Positions 8,068 to 16,473 of a stretch of 64,000 nucleotides of DNA are shown piece after piece (positions within the stretch are counted from its first letter, which is position 1; each line of letters begins with the position of its first letter). Location: the NCBI RefSeq assembly GCF_009848505.1, contig NZ_WWDL01000025.1, positions 1 through 64,000 of the forward strand, written 5' to 3'. This DNA is from Muricoccus harenae. Lineage in GTDB: Bacteria; Pseudomonadota; Alphaproteobacteria; Acetobacterales; Acetobacteraceae. Under the pieces are notes generated by a model, which was not told the DNA's origin, did no database searches, and saw nothing but the letters and a program-made list of their open reading frames with translations. A program made the translations under genes and the position numbers.

Positions 8068-8937
8068 CTAGCCGGTGAGGTGCCGGTGCCGCACCAGCCG
8101 GGCCAGCACCCCGTCCACCGGCCCAGCCAGCACCGAGGCCATCCAGGCCGCTCCGGCCGCGAGCACCACAGCCGGGCCGGTTGGGACGTCGAGGTGGTAG
8201 GAGACGAGGAGGCCAGCGAGCGACGCAAGGATGGCGATCAGCACCGCCGCATAGGCCATGCCCCCCACCCCCCGTGCCCAATGTCGGGAGGCGACGGCCG
8301 GCAGCATCATCAGCCCCACCGCCATCATCGTGCCGAGCGCCTGGAAAGCGGCCAGCACGTTCAGCACCACAAGCGCCATGAAGAGCAGGTGCCAGGCGCC
8401 GCCCCGGGCGCCCTCCGCCGCGGCGAAGGAGGGATCGAAGCATTCCAGCACCAGCGGCCGCCAAGCGAGGGACAGCCCCAGTAGCGTAAGGGTGGCGACG
8501 CCCGCCATCATGAACAGCGCCGGATCATCCACCCCCAGCACGCTGCCGAAGAGGAGATGTGTCAGCTCCACCGAGCCCGCCGAGGCCGAGACCATGGTCA
8601 CGCCCAACGCCAGGGCAACGAGATAGAGGGCGGCGAGGGCCGAATCCTCCCGCCCCCCTGTGGCGCGGGAGATCGCGCCCGCACCCAGCGTCACCACCAG
8701 CCCCGCCACCAGCCCACCGAGCGACATGGCCGTGACCGAGAGCCCGGCCAGGATGAACCCGGCCGCCACCCCCGGCAGGATGCCATGGGCGAGCACATCG
8801 GCCGTCAGGCTCATCCGCCGCAGCATGAGGAAGACGCCGAGCGGCGGCGCCGCGACCGAAAGGGCGAGGCAGCCGACGAGGGCGCGCCGCAGAAAGCCGA
8901 ATTCGGCGAAGGGCGCGATCAGAAGGTCCTGGAGCAA
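8068..8937 (-). CDS. Metal ABC transporter permease (ZnuB/MntB type)
   Basis: 289-aa integral membrane subunit with seven to nine hydrophobic segments (ABC-3 family). Typical blocks: APFAEFGFLRRAL at the N-terminus, PPLGVFLMLRRMSLTADVLAHG (the conserved S-x-x-x-D-x-x-x-H region) and a later GTMMAVGLMMLPAVAA-like block. Imports Zn2+ or Mn2+ with the ATPase encoded 4 bp upstream. No periplasmic binding protein is encoded here, so it must be elsewhere. A Zur-like site upstream of the operon favours zinc. Confidence 0.88.
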   Translation of the reverse strand: MLQDLLIAPFAEFGFLRRALVGCLALSVAAPPLGVFLMLRRMSLTADVLAHGILPGVAAGFILAGLSVTAMSLGGLVAGLVVTLGAGAISRATGGREDSALAALYLVALALGVTMVSASAGSVELTHLLFGSVLGVDDPALFMMAGVATLTLLGLSLAWRPLVLECFDPSFAAAEGARGGAWHLLFMALVVLNVLAAFQALGTMMAVGLMMLPAVASRHWARGVGGMAYAAVLIAILASLAGLLVSYHLDVPTGPAVVLAAGAAWMASVLAGPVDGVLARLVRHRHLTG

Positions 8938-8941
8938 GACC

Positions 8942-9673
8942 TCAGGCGGCGATGCCGCAGGGGCCGGCCTCGGCGTCCCAGGCTTCGGCCATCATCCGGG
9001 CGCGGAGGCGGTTCGCGGCGGTCAGCGCCTCCTCCGTCCCGCACCAGGCCACGGGATCGCGGGCGAGGAGGAGGGTCTCGGGGAATTCCCGCCGCACAAG
9101 GTCGATGTCGTGCAGCACGGCGACGACGGTGCGGCCCTGCCCATGCCATTCGCGCACCAGCCGCAGCAGGTCCGCAGCGGTGCGGGCGTCCACGGCGTTG
9201 AAGGGCTCGTCCAGCAGGATCACCGGCGCGTCCTGCACCAGCAGCCGGGCGAAGAGCAGGCGCTGGAACTGCCCGGCGGACAGGCTGCCGACCGGGCGGC
9301 GGCCGAAGCCGGCGAGGCCCACCGCCTCAAGCGCTGACTCTGCCTGGAAGCGGCTTGCCGGGGCAATGGCCCGGAAGGCGCCGCTGCGCGACCAGTGGCC
9401 GAGCATCGCCACATCGAGGCAGGCGATCGGGAAGCTGCGGTCCAGGGCGGACATCTGCGGCAGTAGGGCGATGTGCTGGGACGGCCGCTCGATCCGCCCG
9501 CCATCCAGCTTGTGAAGCCCGGCGATGGCCCGCAGCAGGGTGGTCTTGCCCGCCCCGTTCGGTCCAACGATGGCGGTCAGGCTGCCCGGCGCGAATTCGC
9601 CCGAAAGATGGTGCACCGCCGGATGGCGCTCATGCGACAGCGTGACATCGCGCAGCCGGATCGCGTCGCTCAT
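8942..9673 (-). CDS. Metal ABC transporter ATP-binding protein (ZnuC-like)
   Basis: 243-aa nucleotide-binding subunit. Walker A GPNGAGKTT, Q-loop LLPQMS, signature LSAGQFQR, Walker B VILLDEP followed by FNAVD, and H-loop VLHDID are all present and in order. The start ATG (9673) overlaps the stop of the small upstream membrane protein as ATGA, which implies translational coupling. The permease follows after 4 bp. ZnuC/MntA-like by the family of its partner permease; the metal is inferred. Confidence 0.88.
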   Translation of the reverse strand: MSDAIRLRDVTLSHERHPAVHHLSGEFAPGSLTAIVGPNGAGKTTLLRAIAGLHKLDGGRIERPSQHIALLPQMSALDRSFPIACLDVAMLGHWSRSGAFRAIAPASRFQAESALEAVGLAGFGRRPVGSLSAGQFQRLLFARLLVQDAPVILLDEPFNAVDARTAADLLRLVREWHGQGRTVVAVLHDIDLVRREFPETLLLARDPVAWCGTEEALTAANRLRARMMAEAWDAEAGPCGIAA

Positions 9674-9819
9674 GCGGAAATGGCCCAGAACACAGCACCC
9701 CAAAGCAGCGCCGAGATGAGCACGGCCCAGCCCAGGCGCGGCAGGGCGCCGGCCGAAAGGGCCAGGGGATCGTCGAGTTGGAAGGGGAGGCGGAGGGGCA
9801 TGGCGTTACGACATAACAT
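9670..9819 (-). CDS. Small membrane protein (49 aa) leading the metal ABC operon
   Basis: An ORF too short for routine gene calls: MLCRNAMPLRLPF…, then one hydrophobic helix (GWAVLISALLWGAVFWAIS) and a stop that overlaps the ABC ATPase start as ATGA. Start at 9819 chosen because GGAGGAGGG lies about 7 nt upstream; an alternative ATG at 9801 has no Shine-Dalgarno sequence. As first gene of a likely Zur-controlled unit it may help assembly or regulation of the transporter, but that is inference. I do not recognise its family. Confidence 0.6.
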   Translation of the reverse strand: MLCRNAMPLRLPFQLDDPLALSAGALPRLGWAVLISALLWGAVFWAISA

Positions 9820-9822
9820 ACG
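9805..9822 (-). promoter_or_regulatory. Candidate Zur operator
   Basis: On the minus strand the site reads CGTATGTTATGTCGTAAC. It matches the inverted-repeat zinc-uptake-regulator box as I remember it (ATGTTAT-type half-sites) at about 13 of 18 positions, with one half near perfect. It overlaps the start region of the small membrane protein and lies 81 bp from the divergent DUF445 start. A longer imperfect palindrome, GGCGT…ACGCC, spans 9802-9824. Confidence 0.4.
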
Positions 9823-9902
9823 CCCTCCTCCGACCAGGTTCAACGCCCCTGCCCGTCAAGCCCTGGAGAAGCCGCTACCGCGTCGCCACTCTCCGGCTCA
9901 CG

Positions 9903-11201
9903 ATGGATATGACGCACCTCCCCGCCGATCCCCGCCTTCAGCCCGATGAGACGGTCTTGCGCGAGAGGCTGGGGCGGCAACGGGCCCTGGCCAACGGGCT
10001 CCTGGCCGGGATGGCCGGGATCACGATCGGCTCCTATGCCCTGCCGCTGGGGTATTGGACCGACCTGCTCCAGGCCTCGGCCAAGGCCGGGCTGGTCGGC
10101 GGACTGGCCGACTGGTTCGCAGTGACGGCCCTGTTCCGCCACCCCCTTGGCCTACCGATCCCCCATACCGCCATCATCCCGCAGCAGAAGGAACGGCTGG
10201 GGCAGGGGCTGGGCCGCTTCGTCGCGAACCATGTGATGACCGAAGCCGAGATCCGCCGCGTGGTCGGCCGGATCGACGCCCCTGCCCTGTTGCGGCGCTT
10301 CCTCTCGGACCCGGACCATGTTCGCCCCACGGCTGAAACCATCGCCGCCGCCCTGCCCCGCCTCCTCACGACGCTGGAGGATGGCCGTGCCCGCCGGCTG
10401 CTGCTGCGCCTCCTCCCGCGCATGGTCACCGGCCCAGCGGCCGCCCGGCTGGCGGCGCGGACCTTGCGGCTGCTTGTCAAGGGGGGACGCCATCAGGAGG
10501 TGTTCGGCCTTGCCCTCTCGCAGATCAAGGCGCTGGTCGCCGCCAAGGAGGAAAGCCTCAAGGCGGCCATTTCCCAGCGGGTGCGGGCCGAGGGCGGGGT
10601 CTTGGTTGGCTGGGTCGCCGGCGCCGCTGTGGCTCGCCGCGTCCTCTCCGCGCTCAATGCCGAGCTGGAGAATATGGAGCCCGGTGACAGTGACCTCCGC
10701 GCCGCCTTTGAGGCCTGGGTAGAGGCCGAGATCGATCGGCTGGAGAAGGACCCCGCCCGGGCCGAAGCAATCGGCACCGCCCTGCGGCAGGCACTGGCAC
10801 ATCCGGCGGTCGCCACCTGGCTGGGTGATGCCTGGACCCGCCTCCGCGCAGCGCTCGAGGCCGATGCGGCGCGGCCGGAGGGCCGGACCGTGACCCTCAT
10901 CGCCGGCCTGCTCACCAATCTCGCGAACATGCTGGATCAGGACGAGGCGGCGCGGGCCCGGCTGAACCGGGGCGCCGAAACCGCGCTGCTGGCCGTGCTG
11001 CCGGCGGCGCAGGGACGGATTGCCGGCTTCATCGCCGAAGTGGTAGCCGGCTGGGACACGGCGACGGTGGTGGATAAGATCGAACTGCGTGTCGGCCGCG
11101 ACCTGCAATATGTGCGGATCAACGGCACCGTGGTCGGTGCTCTGGCGGGCGGGGTGCTGTTCGCCCTGCTGCACGCGATCTTCGGGCGCGTGGCGTTCTG
11201 A
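9903..11201 (+). CDS. DUF445-domain membrane protein (YjiN-like)
   Basis: 432 aa. Begins with a cytosolic segment and a hydrophobic hairpin (GLLAGMAGITIGSYALP… and GLVGGLADWFAVTALFRHPLG…IPHTAIIP), the recognisable DUF445 block. A long helical middle with AEGG and VEAEIDRL follows, then a C-terminal membrane anchor (GTVVGALAGGVLFALLHAIF) preceded by the RDLQYVRINGTVVG motif. Function is unknown in the family; members are inner-membrane proteins with large helical domains. Divergent from the metal ABC operon and convergent with mscL (6 bp apart). Confidence 0.85.
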   Translation: MDMTHLPADPRLQPDETVLRERLGRQRALANGLLAGMAGITIGSYALPLGYWTDLLQASAKAGLVGGLADWFAVTALFRHPLGLPIPHTAIIPQQKERLGQGLGRFVANHVMTEAEIRRVVGRIDAPALLRRFLSDPDHVRPTAETIAAALPRLLTTLEDGRARRLLLRLLPRMVTGPAAARLAARTLRLLVKGGRHQEVFGLALSQIKALVAAKEESLKAAISQRVRAEGGVLVGWVAGAAVARRVLSALNAELENMEPGDSDLRAAFEAWVEAEIDRLEKDPARAEAIGTALRQALAHPAVATWLGDAWTRLRAALEADAARPEGRTVTLIAGLLTNLANMLDQDEAARARLNRGAETALLAVLPAAQGRIAGFIAEVVAGWDTATVVDKIELRVGRDLQYVRINGTVVGALAGGVLFALLHAIFGRVAF

Positions 11202-11207
11202 ATCGGC

Positions 11208-11678
11208 TCAGAGCAGCCCACGGGGTGGCGCGCTGCCTTCCAAACCGCTGCGGGCGGCGCGCAGCTCGTCGCGGATCTGCTCCAGCAGGATCTGGTCCTT
11301 CGTCGGGCCTACCACCTTTTCCGGCGCGGCGTAGAGGCGACCAACGAGGCGCACGACCCAGAAGACCGCGAAGGCGACAATGACGAATTTGATGACGGCG
11401 TTGATGAACTTGCCGACGGCCAGCACCGCCGCGCCCGATTGACGCGTCGCGTCGAGAGACGGCCCTCTTTCGCCGGACAGAACGACAAAGAGATTAGAGA
11501 AGTCGATCCCGCCGACCAGCAGGCCGATGACGGGATTGAGCAAATCCTCAACAAGGCTGGAAACGATGGTGGTGAAGGCTGCGCCGATCACCACGCCGAC
11601 GGCAAGGTCAATGACGTTGCCGCGGGCGATGAAGGCCTTGAAGTCGCCGAGCCAGCCAGGAGTTTTGACAGGTATCAA
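11208..11678 (-). CDS. mscL: Large-conductance mechanosensitive channel MscL
   Basis: 156-aa pore subunit of the pentameric emergency valve that opens under membrane tension in hypo-osmotic shock. Seen: amphipathic N-terminus FKAFIARGNVIDLAVGVVIG, TM1 with the gate, TM2 (FINAVIKFVIVAFAVFWVV) and the charged C-terminal bundle (LLEQIRDELR). Start assigned to TTG 11678: its TTG shares bases with the TGA of the upstream gene and GGAGG sits about 5 nt before it. A longer frame from 11714 would overlap the upstream gene by 40 nt and add residues unlike MscL. Confidence 0.9.
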   Translation of the reverse strand: MIPVKTPGWLGDFKAFIARGNVIDLAVGVVIGAAFTTIVSSLVEDLLNPVIGLLVGGIDFSNLFVVLSGERGPSLDATRQSGAAVLAVGKFINAVIKFVIVAFAVFWVVRLVGRLYAAPEKVVGPTKDQILLEQIRDELRAARSGLEGSAPPRGLL

Positions 11679-12958
11679 GCGGCCTCCGGTTCCACCTTGC
11701 GGCGGCGTAGCCAAGCGATGTGTCGCCGCAATTCGTATATCCGGTCAGCATAGGAGTCGGGAAGCTTAAGCTTCGCGGCCTCCTGGTCCAGCGCATCCAG
11801 TTGCGCGATGGTCCGCACCGAGAGTCCCGTCTCGCTCTCTTCGTCCACCTTCCGCACCTTGTCATAGATCGCCCAGAGCTGGCGTTCGATTTGCCAGGTG
11901 TAGATAGCCGGCGCTATCCGCATCAGCGGCAGCAGCAGGGTCACCAGCGGGATCAGCAACACCCAGAGCCGCTCCACCGTCACCGCCACCCAGAAGGGCA
12001 GATAGGTTTGCAGGAAGGAGACGCCCTTCTCGTAGAACCGTGCCGCATCCTCCTGCAACGGAACCTCGTGGTTCAGGCCGGAGGGGAAGCGGCCCTCGGG
12101 CGAGAACAGCGTGCGGCCCTTATGCGTGTCGCGCAGGATCCGCATCATCAACGCAGCGATCTGCGGATTCAGGTCGTCGCGGGCAAGCACCGAAGTGGCG
12201 GGCGCCATCAGCGTCACGTCGCCACGGGGTAGGTCCTCGGCCAGGCTCAGGCCACCATTGGGCAGGCGCACGGGCGTGAGGTAGGGAAGATGGATGGCAT
12301 AGGCATCCGCCCGGCTGCCGAAGTTCAGCAACTCGATGCCCTCGGTACGCATCAGCCGGTTGATCGCCGCCGCCGGACGCGCCGCGACGAAGACGGCTGC
12401 CTGTACCTGCCCGTTCACCAGCGCATCCGCTGCCTGCTCACCGACAAGGGGAACGGCCTGGATCGCGTCCGCGCCGAGCCCATTGGCCGCGAGCAGACCG
12501 AAGGCGAGGAGGCGCGTGCCACTTCCTTCGGGCCCGACCGCCACGGCTTGCCCGCGCAGGGCCTGCACCGGGCTGCCACCTTGCTGGCCCCTTCGGACGA
12601 AGACCCAGGCAGGCTCGAAGAAGACCTGGCCGAGGCTTACCAGCCGGTCCTTGCCGGTCGCTGAAGGAACGCCGCCCTGCACGAGCGCGAGGTCGACGCG
12701 CCCCTCGCGCAGCAGCCGCACGTTATCAGCGGAGCCCTGGGTCGGAACGCGCTCGACCTTGAATTTCTCCGCTTCCAGCCCCTTTGCATATTCGTCCACA
12801 GCAAGGTTGTAGGCGCTCTGGGGATCGGACATGACGGCGAAGCGCACGGTTTCCGGCGGAGCCGGTGAGACGAAACGCCAGGCGATTGCCAGGCCGACAA
12901 TGGTCGCCAGGATAACCAGGCCCCAGGAACGGAAGAAGGCTTTAACGGCTTGCCACAT
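11675..12958 (-). CDS. TAXI-family TRAP solute-binding protein with membrane anchors
   Basis: About 427 aa. An N-terminal membrane helix (GLVILATIVGLAIAWRF) leads into a TAXI-type periplasmic binding fold (GRVDLALVQGGV, GPEGSGTRLLAFGLLAANG, DLNPQIAALMMRIL). A second hydrophobic pair (FWVAVTVERLWVLLIPLVTLLLPL) and a cytoplasmic helical tail follow. No fused permease is nearby, so it is an orphan TAXI protein whose extra anchors suggest a membrane-bound sensor or tethered receptor. The start at 12958 (MWQAVKAFF) is preferred over 13036 for the fit of the anchor; neither has a clear RBS. mscL follows with overlapping codons. Confidence 0.78.
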   Translation of the reverse strand: MWQAVKAFFRSWGLVILATIVGLAIAWRFVSPAPPETVRFAVMSDPQSAYNLAVDEYAKGLEAEKFKVERVPTQGSADNVRLLREGRVDLALVQGGVPSATGKDRLVSLGQVFFEPAWVFVRRGQQGGSPVQALRGQAVAVGPEGSGTRLLAFGLLAANGLGADAIQAVPLVGEQAADALVNGQVQAAVFVAARPAAAINRLMRTEGIELLNFGSRADAYAIHLPYLTPVRLPNGGLSLAEDLPRGDVTLMAPATSVLARDDLNPQIAALMMRILRDTHKGRTLFSPEGRFPSGLNHEVPLQEDAARFYEKGVSFLQTYLPFWVAVTVERLWVLLIPLVTLLLPLMRIAPAIYTWQIERQLWAIYDKVRKVDEESETGLSVRTIAQLDALDQEAAKLKLPDSYADRIYELRRHIAWLRRRKVEPEAA

Positions 12959-13105
12959 GCGTGCTGCAACGGCGTTTTGCTCGCCAGGTTGCCGGCCGCG
13001 AAATGTGAGACGCGCAACCTGATGTGTGGGCGCCACGTTGCCTCCCCAACCCGGTACGGCCGCCCCCGCGGCGGATCGCCGGGTCGCAAGATTGAGGAGA
13101 CCACC

Positions 13106-13426
13106 ATGTCCCGGACATTCACGGCACTTGCCGCGACACTCGCCTTCACCGCCGTCGTAGCCACCGGATCCGTCGCCCAGGCCCAGAGCGGCATGGGCAC
13201 CCCGATGCAGCAGTCTCCCTCAGGCAGTATGTCCGGTTCAGACATGACTGGCTCCGCCCCGCCCATGCACGCCCGCGAACGCCACGGCATGCGCCAGGAG
13301 CGCCGCGCCATGCGCCGCCAGATGCGCGCCGAGCGCCGGGCCGAGAACGATCCGGATGGCGCCTTCATGGGCGGCGGCGGCGTGTACGAGCGTATGCCGG
13401 ACGGGTCGCTGCGCCCCGTCAGGTGA
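13106..13426 (+). CDS. Small secreted Met/Arg-rich protein
   Basis: 106 aa with a clear Sec signal peptide (MSRTFTALAATLAFTAVVATGSVAQA, cleavage after AQA). The mature part has a Gly/Ser/Met stretch, then an Arg-rich helix (ERRAMRRQMRAERR), ending MPDGSLRPVR. ATG at 13106 has GAGGAG 8 nt upstream. Periplasmic or exported protein of unknown function; Met/His content hints at metal contact only weakly. Divergent from the TAXI gene and followed by a terminator. Confidence 0.65.
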   Translation: MSRTFTALAATLAFTAVVATGSVAQAQSGMGTPMQQSPSGSMSGSDMTGSAPPMHARERHGMRQERRAMRRQMRAERRAENDPDGAFMGGGGVYERMPDGSLRPVR

Positions 13427-13476
13427 TCTCGCGGGCCGTGGCCGCGCAGCCGGCCCCGGCTCAGCCTGCGTATCCG

Positions 13477-13508
13477 AAGCGCCGTCGGTTCTCCCGGCGG
13501 CGCTTTTC
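13477..13508 (+). terminator. Rho-independent terminator
   Basis: AAGCGCCGTCGG pairs with the following CC…GGCGGCGCTT (one G-T pair) around a short loop, then TTTT. Serves the small secreted protein gene ending at 13426; the dctM gene ends just beyond on the other strand. Confidence 0.6.
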
Positions 13509-13513
13509 CGCAT

Positions 13514-14815
13514 TCAGCGGTTCAGAAGGACATCCGGCAGCCAGGTCACGGTGACCGGCCAGACGGTGATGATGGCAACCGTCACCACCAGCATCAGGAA
13601 GAAGGGCATGGACGCCCTCGCCACCGCCGTCTGCTCCTTCCCTGTCATCGTCTGCATGACGAAGAGGTTGAAGCCTACGGGCGGGGTGATCTCCGCGATC
13701 TCCACCAGCAGCACGATGAAGATGCCGAACCAGACGAGGTCGAACCCCGCCTGCTGGATCATCGGCACGACGATGGAGGTGGTGAGCACGATCATTGAGG
13801 TGCCGTCCAGCGCGGTGCCCAGCAGCACATAGACCACCGTGAGCATGGCGATGATGCCGTAGGGGCCAAGGCCGAGCCCCGCCACGGCGGCCGCCAGCGC
13901 AGCCGGAATTCCGGTGAGCGCCATCGCCTTCGTGAGATAGGCCGCGCCGGCCAGGATGAACATGATCATGCAGGACAGCCGCGTAGCGCCCGTCAGGCTG
14001 TCACGGAAGCTCTCCCAGGTGAGGCAGCGTGTCACGGCGGCCAGCATCAGGCTGCCTAGCACGCCGAAGGCCGCAGCCTCCGTCGCCGTCGCCCAGCCAA
14101 CAAACATGCTGCCGATCACGGCCACAATCAGGATGCCGCAGGGGATGAGCTGCGCCGATTCTCGCAACTTCTCCATGAAGGACATGCGCGGGTCGGGCGG
14201 CGGCTGCTTCTTCGGGTTCAGCAACGCCCAGACGGCGATATAGAGGCTGAACAGAAGCATCACGATCAGCCCCGGGATGCAGCCGGCGATGAAGACCCGC
14301 ACGACCGAGACCTCGGCCGCCACGGCATAGACCACCATGATGATGGAGGGCGGGATCATGATGCCAAGCGTGCCGGAGGTCGCGAGGCTGCCGATCGCCA
14401 CATCCTCGTCATAGCCGCGCCGCTTCAGTTCGGGCAGCGCGATCTTCGAGACGGTGGCGCAGGTGGCGGCGGAGGAACCGGAGACCGAGCCGAAAATTCC
14501 ACAGGCGAGAATGTTCACATGCAGGAGCCGCCCTGGAATGCGGCGGACCCAGGGGGCCAGGCCGTTGAACAACTCCTCCGACAGCTTCGTCCGGAACAGG
14601 ATCTCCCCCATCCAGACAAACATCGGCAGCGCGGCCAGCGTCCAGGAGCCGGTGGCTTCCCAGAAGGCGCTGGCGAGGTAGGTGCCGGGCTGCGGATGCA
14701 CGAAGGTGACGGCGACGAAGCCCACCACGGCGAGGGCCATGCCGATCCACAGCCCGCCCGCCAGCAGCAGGCCAAGCAGCAGCAGGAGCAGGGCGGAGAG
14801 TTCCAAAAGTTCCAT
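13514..14815 (-). CDS. TRAP transporter large permease (DctM)
   Basis: 433-aa membrane subunit with about twelve hydrophobic segments that carries out Na+-coupled uptake of organic acids or similar compounds. Family landmarks: LPMFVWMGEILFRTKLSEELF near residue 60, GSVSGSSAATCATVSKIALPE (first substrate/Na+ loop), LATSGTLGIMIPPSIIMVVY, and TPPVGFNLFVMQTMTG near the C-terminus. Last gene of a P-Q-M operon, 6 bp after dctQ. The substrate is not predictable. Confidence 0.92.
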   Translation of the reverse strand: MELLELSALLLLLLGLLLAGGLWIGMALAVVGFVAVTFVHPQPGTYLASAFWEATGSWTLAALPMFVWMGEILFRTKLSEELFNGLAPWVRRIPGRLLHVNILACGIFGSVSGSSAATCATVSKIALPELKRRGYDEDVAIGSLATSGTLGIMIPPSIIMVVYAVAAEVSVVRVFIAGCIPGLIVMLLFSLYIAVWALLNPKKQPPPDPRMSFMEKLRESAQLIPCGILIVAVIGSMFVGWATATEAAAFGVLGSLMLAAVTRCLTWESFRDSLTGATRLSCMIMFILAGAAYLTKAMALTGIPAALAAAVAGLGLGPYGIIAMLTVVYVLLGTALDGTSMIVLTTSIVVPMIQQAGFDLVWFGIFIVLLVEIAEITPPVGFNLFVMQTMTGKEQTAVARASMPFFLMLVVTVAIITVWPVTVTWLPDVLLNR

Positions 14816-14821
14816 CGCCCC

Positions 14822-15358
14822 TCACACCTCCGCCGAGAAATCGCCGCGCGCGGTCCGTTCCTCGGCCGCGACCACGTAGCTAGGGCGCTCGCCCCGCAGC
14901 ACCGTCGCCAGTTCGTCCAGCACGGCAATCAGCAGGATCCCGGCGCCGAGGGGCATGGCGAGCTTGGGGATCCAGAGCGGGATCGGCAGCGGCCCCTGCG
15001 CCAGGTCCTCGATCTCCCAGGAGAAGAGGACATCATCCGCCGTCCACCACACCGCATAGGCGCTGCCGATGGCGGCGAGGGCGAGCGCCAGGATCTCCAT
15101 GAAGCGACGCGGGCCGGGGGAGAGCCGCTCCAGCAGCAGCCCGACGCGGATCAGCTCGCCCCGCTTGAAGGTCAGGGCGAGGGCGAAGAAGGTGGTCGCG
15201 ACGCAAAGATAGGCGCTGATATCGTCGGCCCCGGGAAATTGCCGGTTCAGGAAGCGCAGCGCGACCTGCGCCATCATCACTAGGAAGATGCCGAACAGCG
15301 AAAGCGCGGCCACAGCCGCGCCCGCCGCATAGAGGGCGTCCAGCCCCCGACGAAGCAT
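14822..15358 (-). CDS. TRAP transporter small permease (DctQ)
   Basis: 178 aa with four transmembrane helices: a first helix (AVAALSLFGIFLVMMAQVALRFLNR), an ISAYLCVATTFFALALTF helix, and two more later. The RFLNRQFPGADDIS loop is typical of DctQ. It packs against DctM and is needed for transport. Nine bp downstream of dctP. Confidence 0.88.
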   Translation of the reverse strand: MLRRGLDALYAAGAAVAALSLFGIFLVMMAQVALRFLNRQFPGADDISAYLCVATTFFALALTFKRGELIRVGLLLERLSPGPRRFMEILALALAAIGSAYAVWWTADDVLFSWEIEDLAQGPLPIPLWIPKLAMPLGAGILLIAVLDELATVLRGERPSYVVAAEERTARGDFSAEV

Positions 15359-15367
15359 CCCGCGCCC

Positions 15368-16360
15368 TCAGGCGGCGCGGTAGGATTCGATCAGCTTCTT
15401 GCCGTCCTCGCCGGCCTTGGCGACCCATTCGTCGGTCATCGTGGCGCTGATCCGCATCAGCCCATCCTTCAGCGCCTGGCTCGGCTCCTGGATCTTGAGG
15501 CCGCGGGCGGCGAGCGTGTCCTGCGCCTCCTTCTCGGAGTCACGCGCCATCTGCAGGCCGCGTGCCTGAGCGGCCTTCGCGGCATCCGTCACCGCGGTGC
15601 GCTGGGCCGCCGGCAGGGCCTCGAAGGCGCGGCGGCCGACGAAGACGATGTTGTTCGTGTAGCTGAAGTTCACCGGCGTGAAGACCTTGCAGTAGTCCCA
15701 GGCCTGGGTGTCGACGCCGGTCGCGGCGCTGGTCACCATGCCGCTGATCACCCCGGTGGCGAAGGCCTGCGCCACTTCGCTCGCCTGTACCAGCGTGGGG
15801 TTGGCGCCAACCAGCGCCGCGAAGCGGTTGGTCATGGTGTTGAAGGTGCGGAAGCGCATGCCCTTGAGAGCATCGAGGTTCTCGATGGGCGCATTGGTGT
15901 AGAAGCCACCGGGGGGCCAGGGCACGTTGTAGAGGATGGAAAGGCCGGTGCGCTGGAACCGCGCCTCGACATAAGGGCGCGCGAGGCTGGCAAGCTTCAC
16001 CGCCGCATCGAAGCTGGGCGCAAGCAGCGGCACCCCATCCACCTCGAAGAACGGATCCTCGTTGCCGAAATTCGAGAGCAGGATCTCGCCGAGCTGCACC
16101 TGGCCCTGCTGCACGCCGCGCTTGATCTGGGGCATGGGCAGCAGCGAGCCATTGGTGTGCAGCTGGATCTGCAAGGCGCCATTGGTCGCCTTCTGCACCT
16201 CCTCCACGAAGGCACGGATGTTCTTCGTGTGGAAATTCGTGTCCGCATAGGGCGTGGCGAACTGCCAGCGAGTGCCCTGCGCGCGGGCGGAGCCAGTGCC
16301 CGAGAGGGCGGCGGTGCCGGCGGCACTGGCCGCCAGAAGGTTCCGACGGGTGAAGACCAT
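15368..16360 (-). CDS. TRAP transporter substrate-binding protein (DctP)
   Basis: 330-aa periplasmic receptor with a Tat-like leader (MVFTRRNLLAASAAGTAAL…ARA). The DctP fold shows FHTKNIRAFVEEVQKATNG, GVQQGQVQLGEILLSNFG, the mid-protein KGMRFRTFNTMT block holding the Arg that usually pairs with the substrate carboxylate, and SGMVTSAATGVDTQAWDYCKVF. ATG 16360 has AGCAGGGAC just upstream. First gene of the operon; the carboxylate-binding Arg favours an organic-acid substrate. Confidence 0.9.
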   Translation of the reverse strand: MVFTRRNLLAASAAGTAALSGTGSARAQGTRWQFATPYADTNFHTKNIRAFVEEVQKATNGALQIQLHTNGSLLPMPQIKRGVQQGQVQLGEILLSNFGNEDPFFEVDGVPLLAPSFDAAVKLASLARPYVEARFQRTGLSILYNVPWPPGGFYTNAPIENLDALKGMRFRTFNTMTNRFAALVGANPTLVQASEVAQAFATGVISGMVTSAATGVDTQAWDYCKVFTPVNFSYTNNIVFVGRRAFEALPAAQRTAVTDAAKAAQARGLQMARDSEKEAQDTLAARGLKIQEPSQALKDGLMRISATMTDEWVAKAGEDGKKLIESYRAA

Positions 16361-16473
16361 GTCCCTGCTCCGCTGCGGTTGTTCGATTCCAGCGTGGATC
16401 ATCGGCTCCGCCCGGGGCGCGATGCAAGGGAGGGGTTCTGCCGCGGGGGCCGGCGACCGCCCTTGCTTGCCGC

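Noticed and set aside
9821-9850. TPP-riboswitch-like wording (GTTGAACCTGGTC) upstream of the metal ABC operon
   Set aside because: The CUGAGA element and the pairing helices of a THI box are absent; the similarity is limited to a dozen bases.
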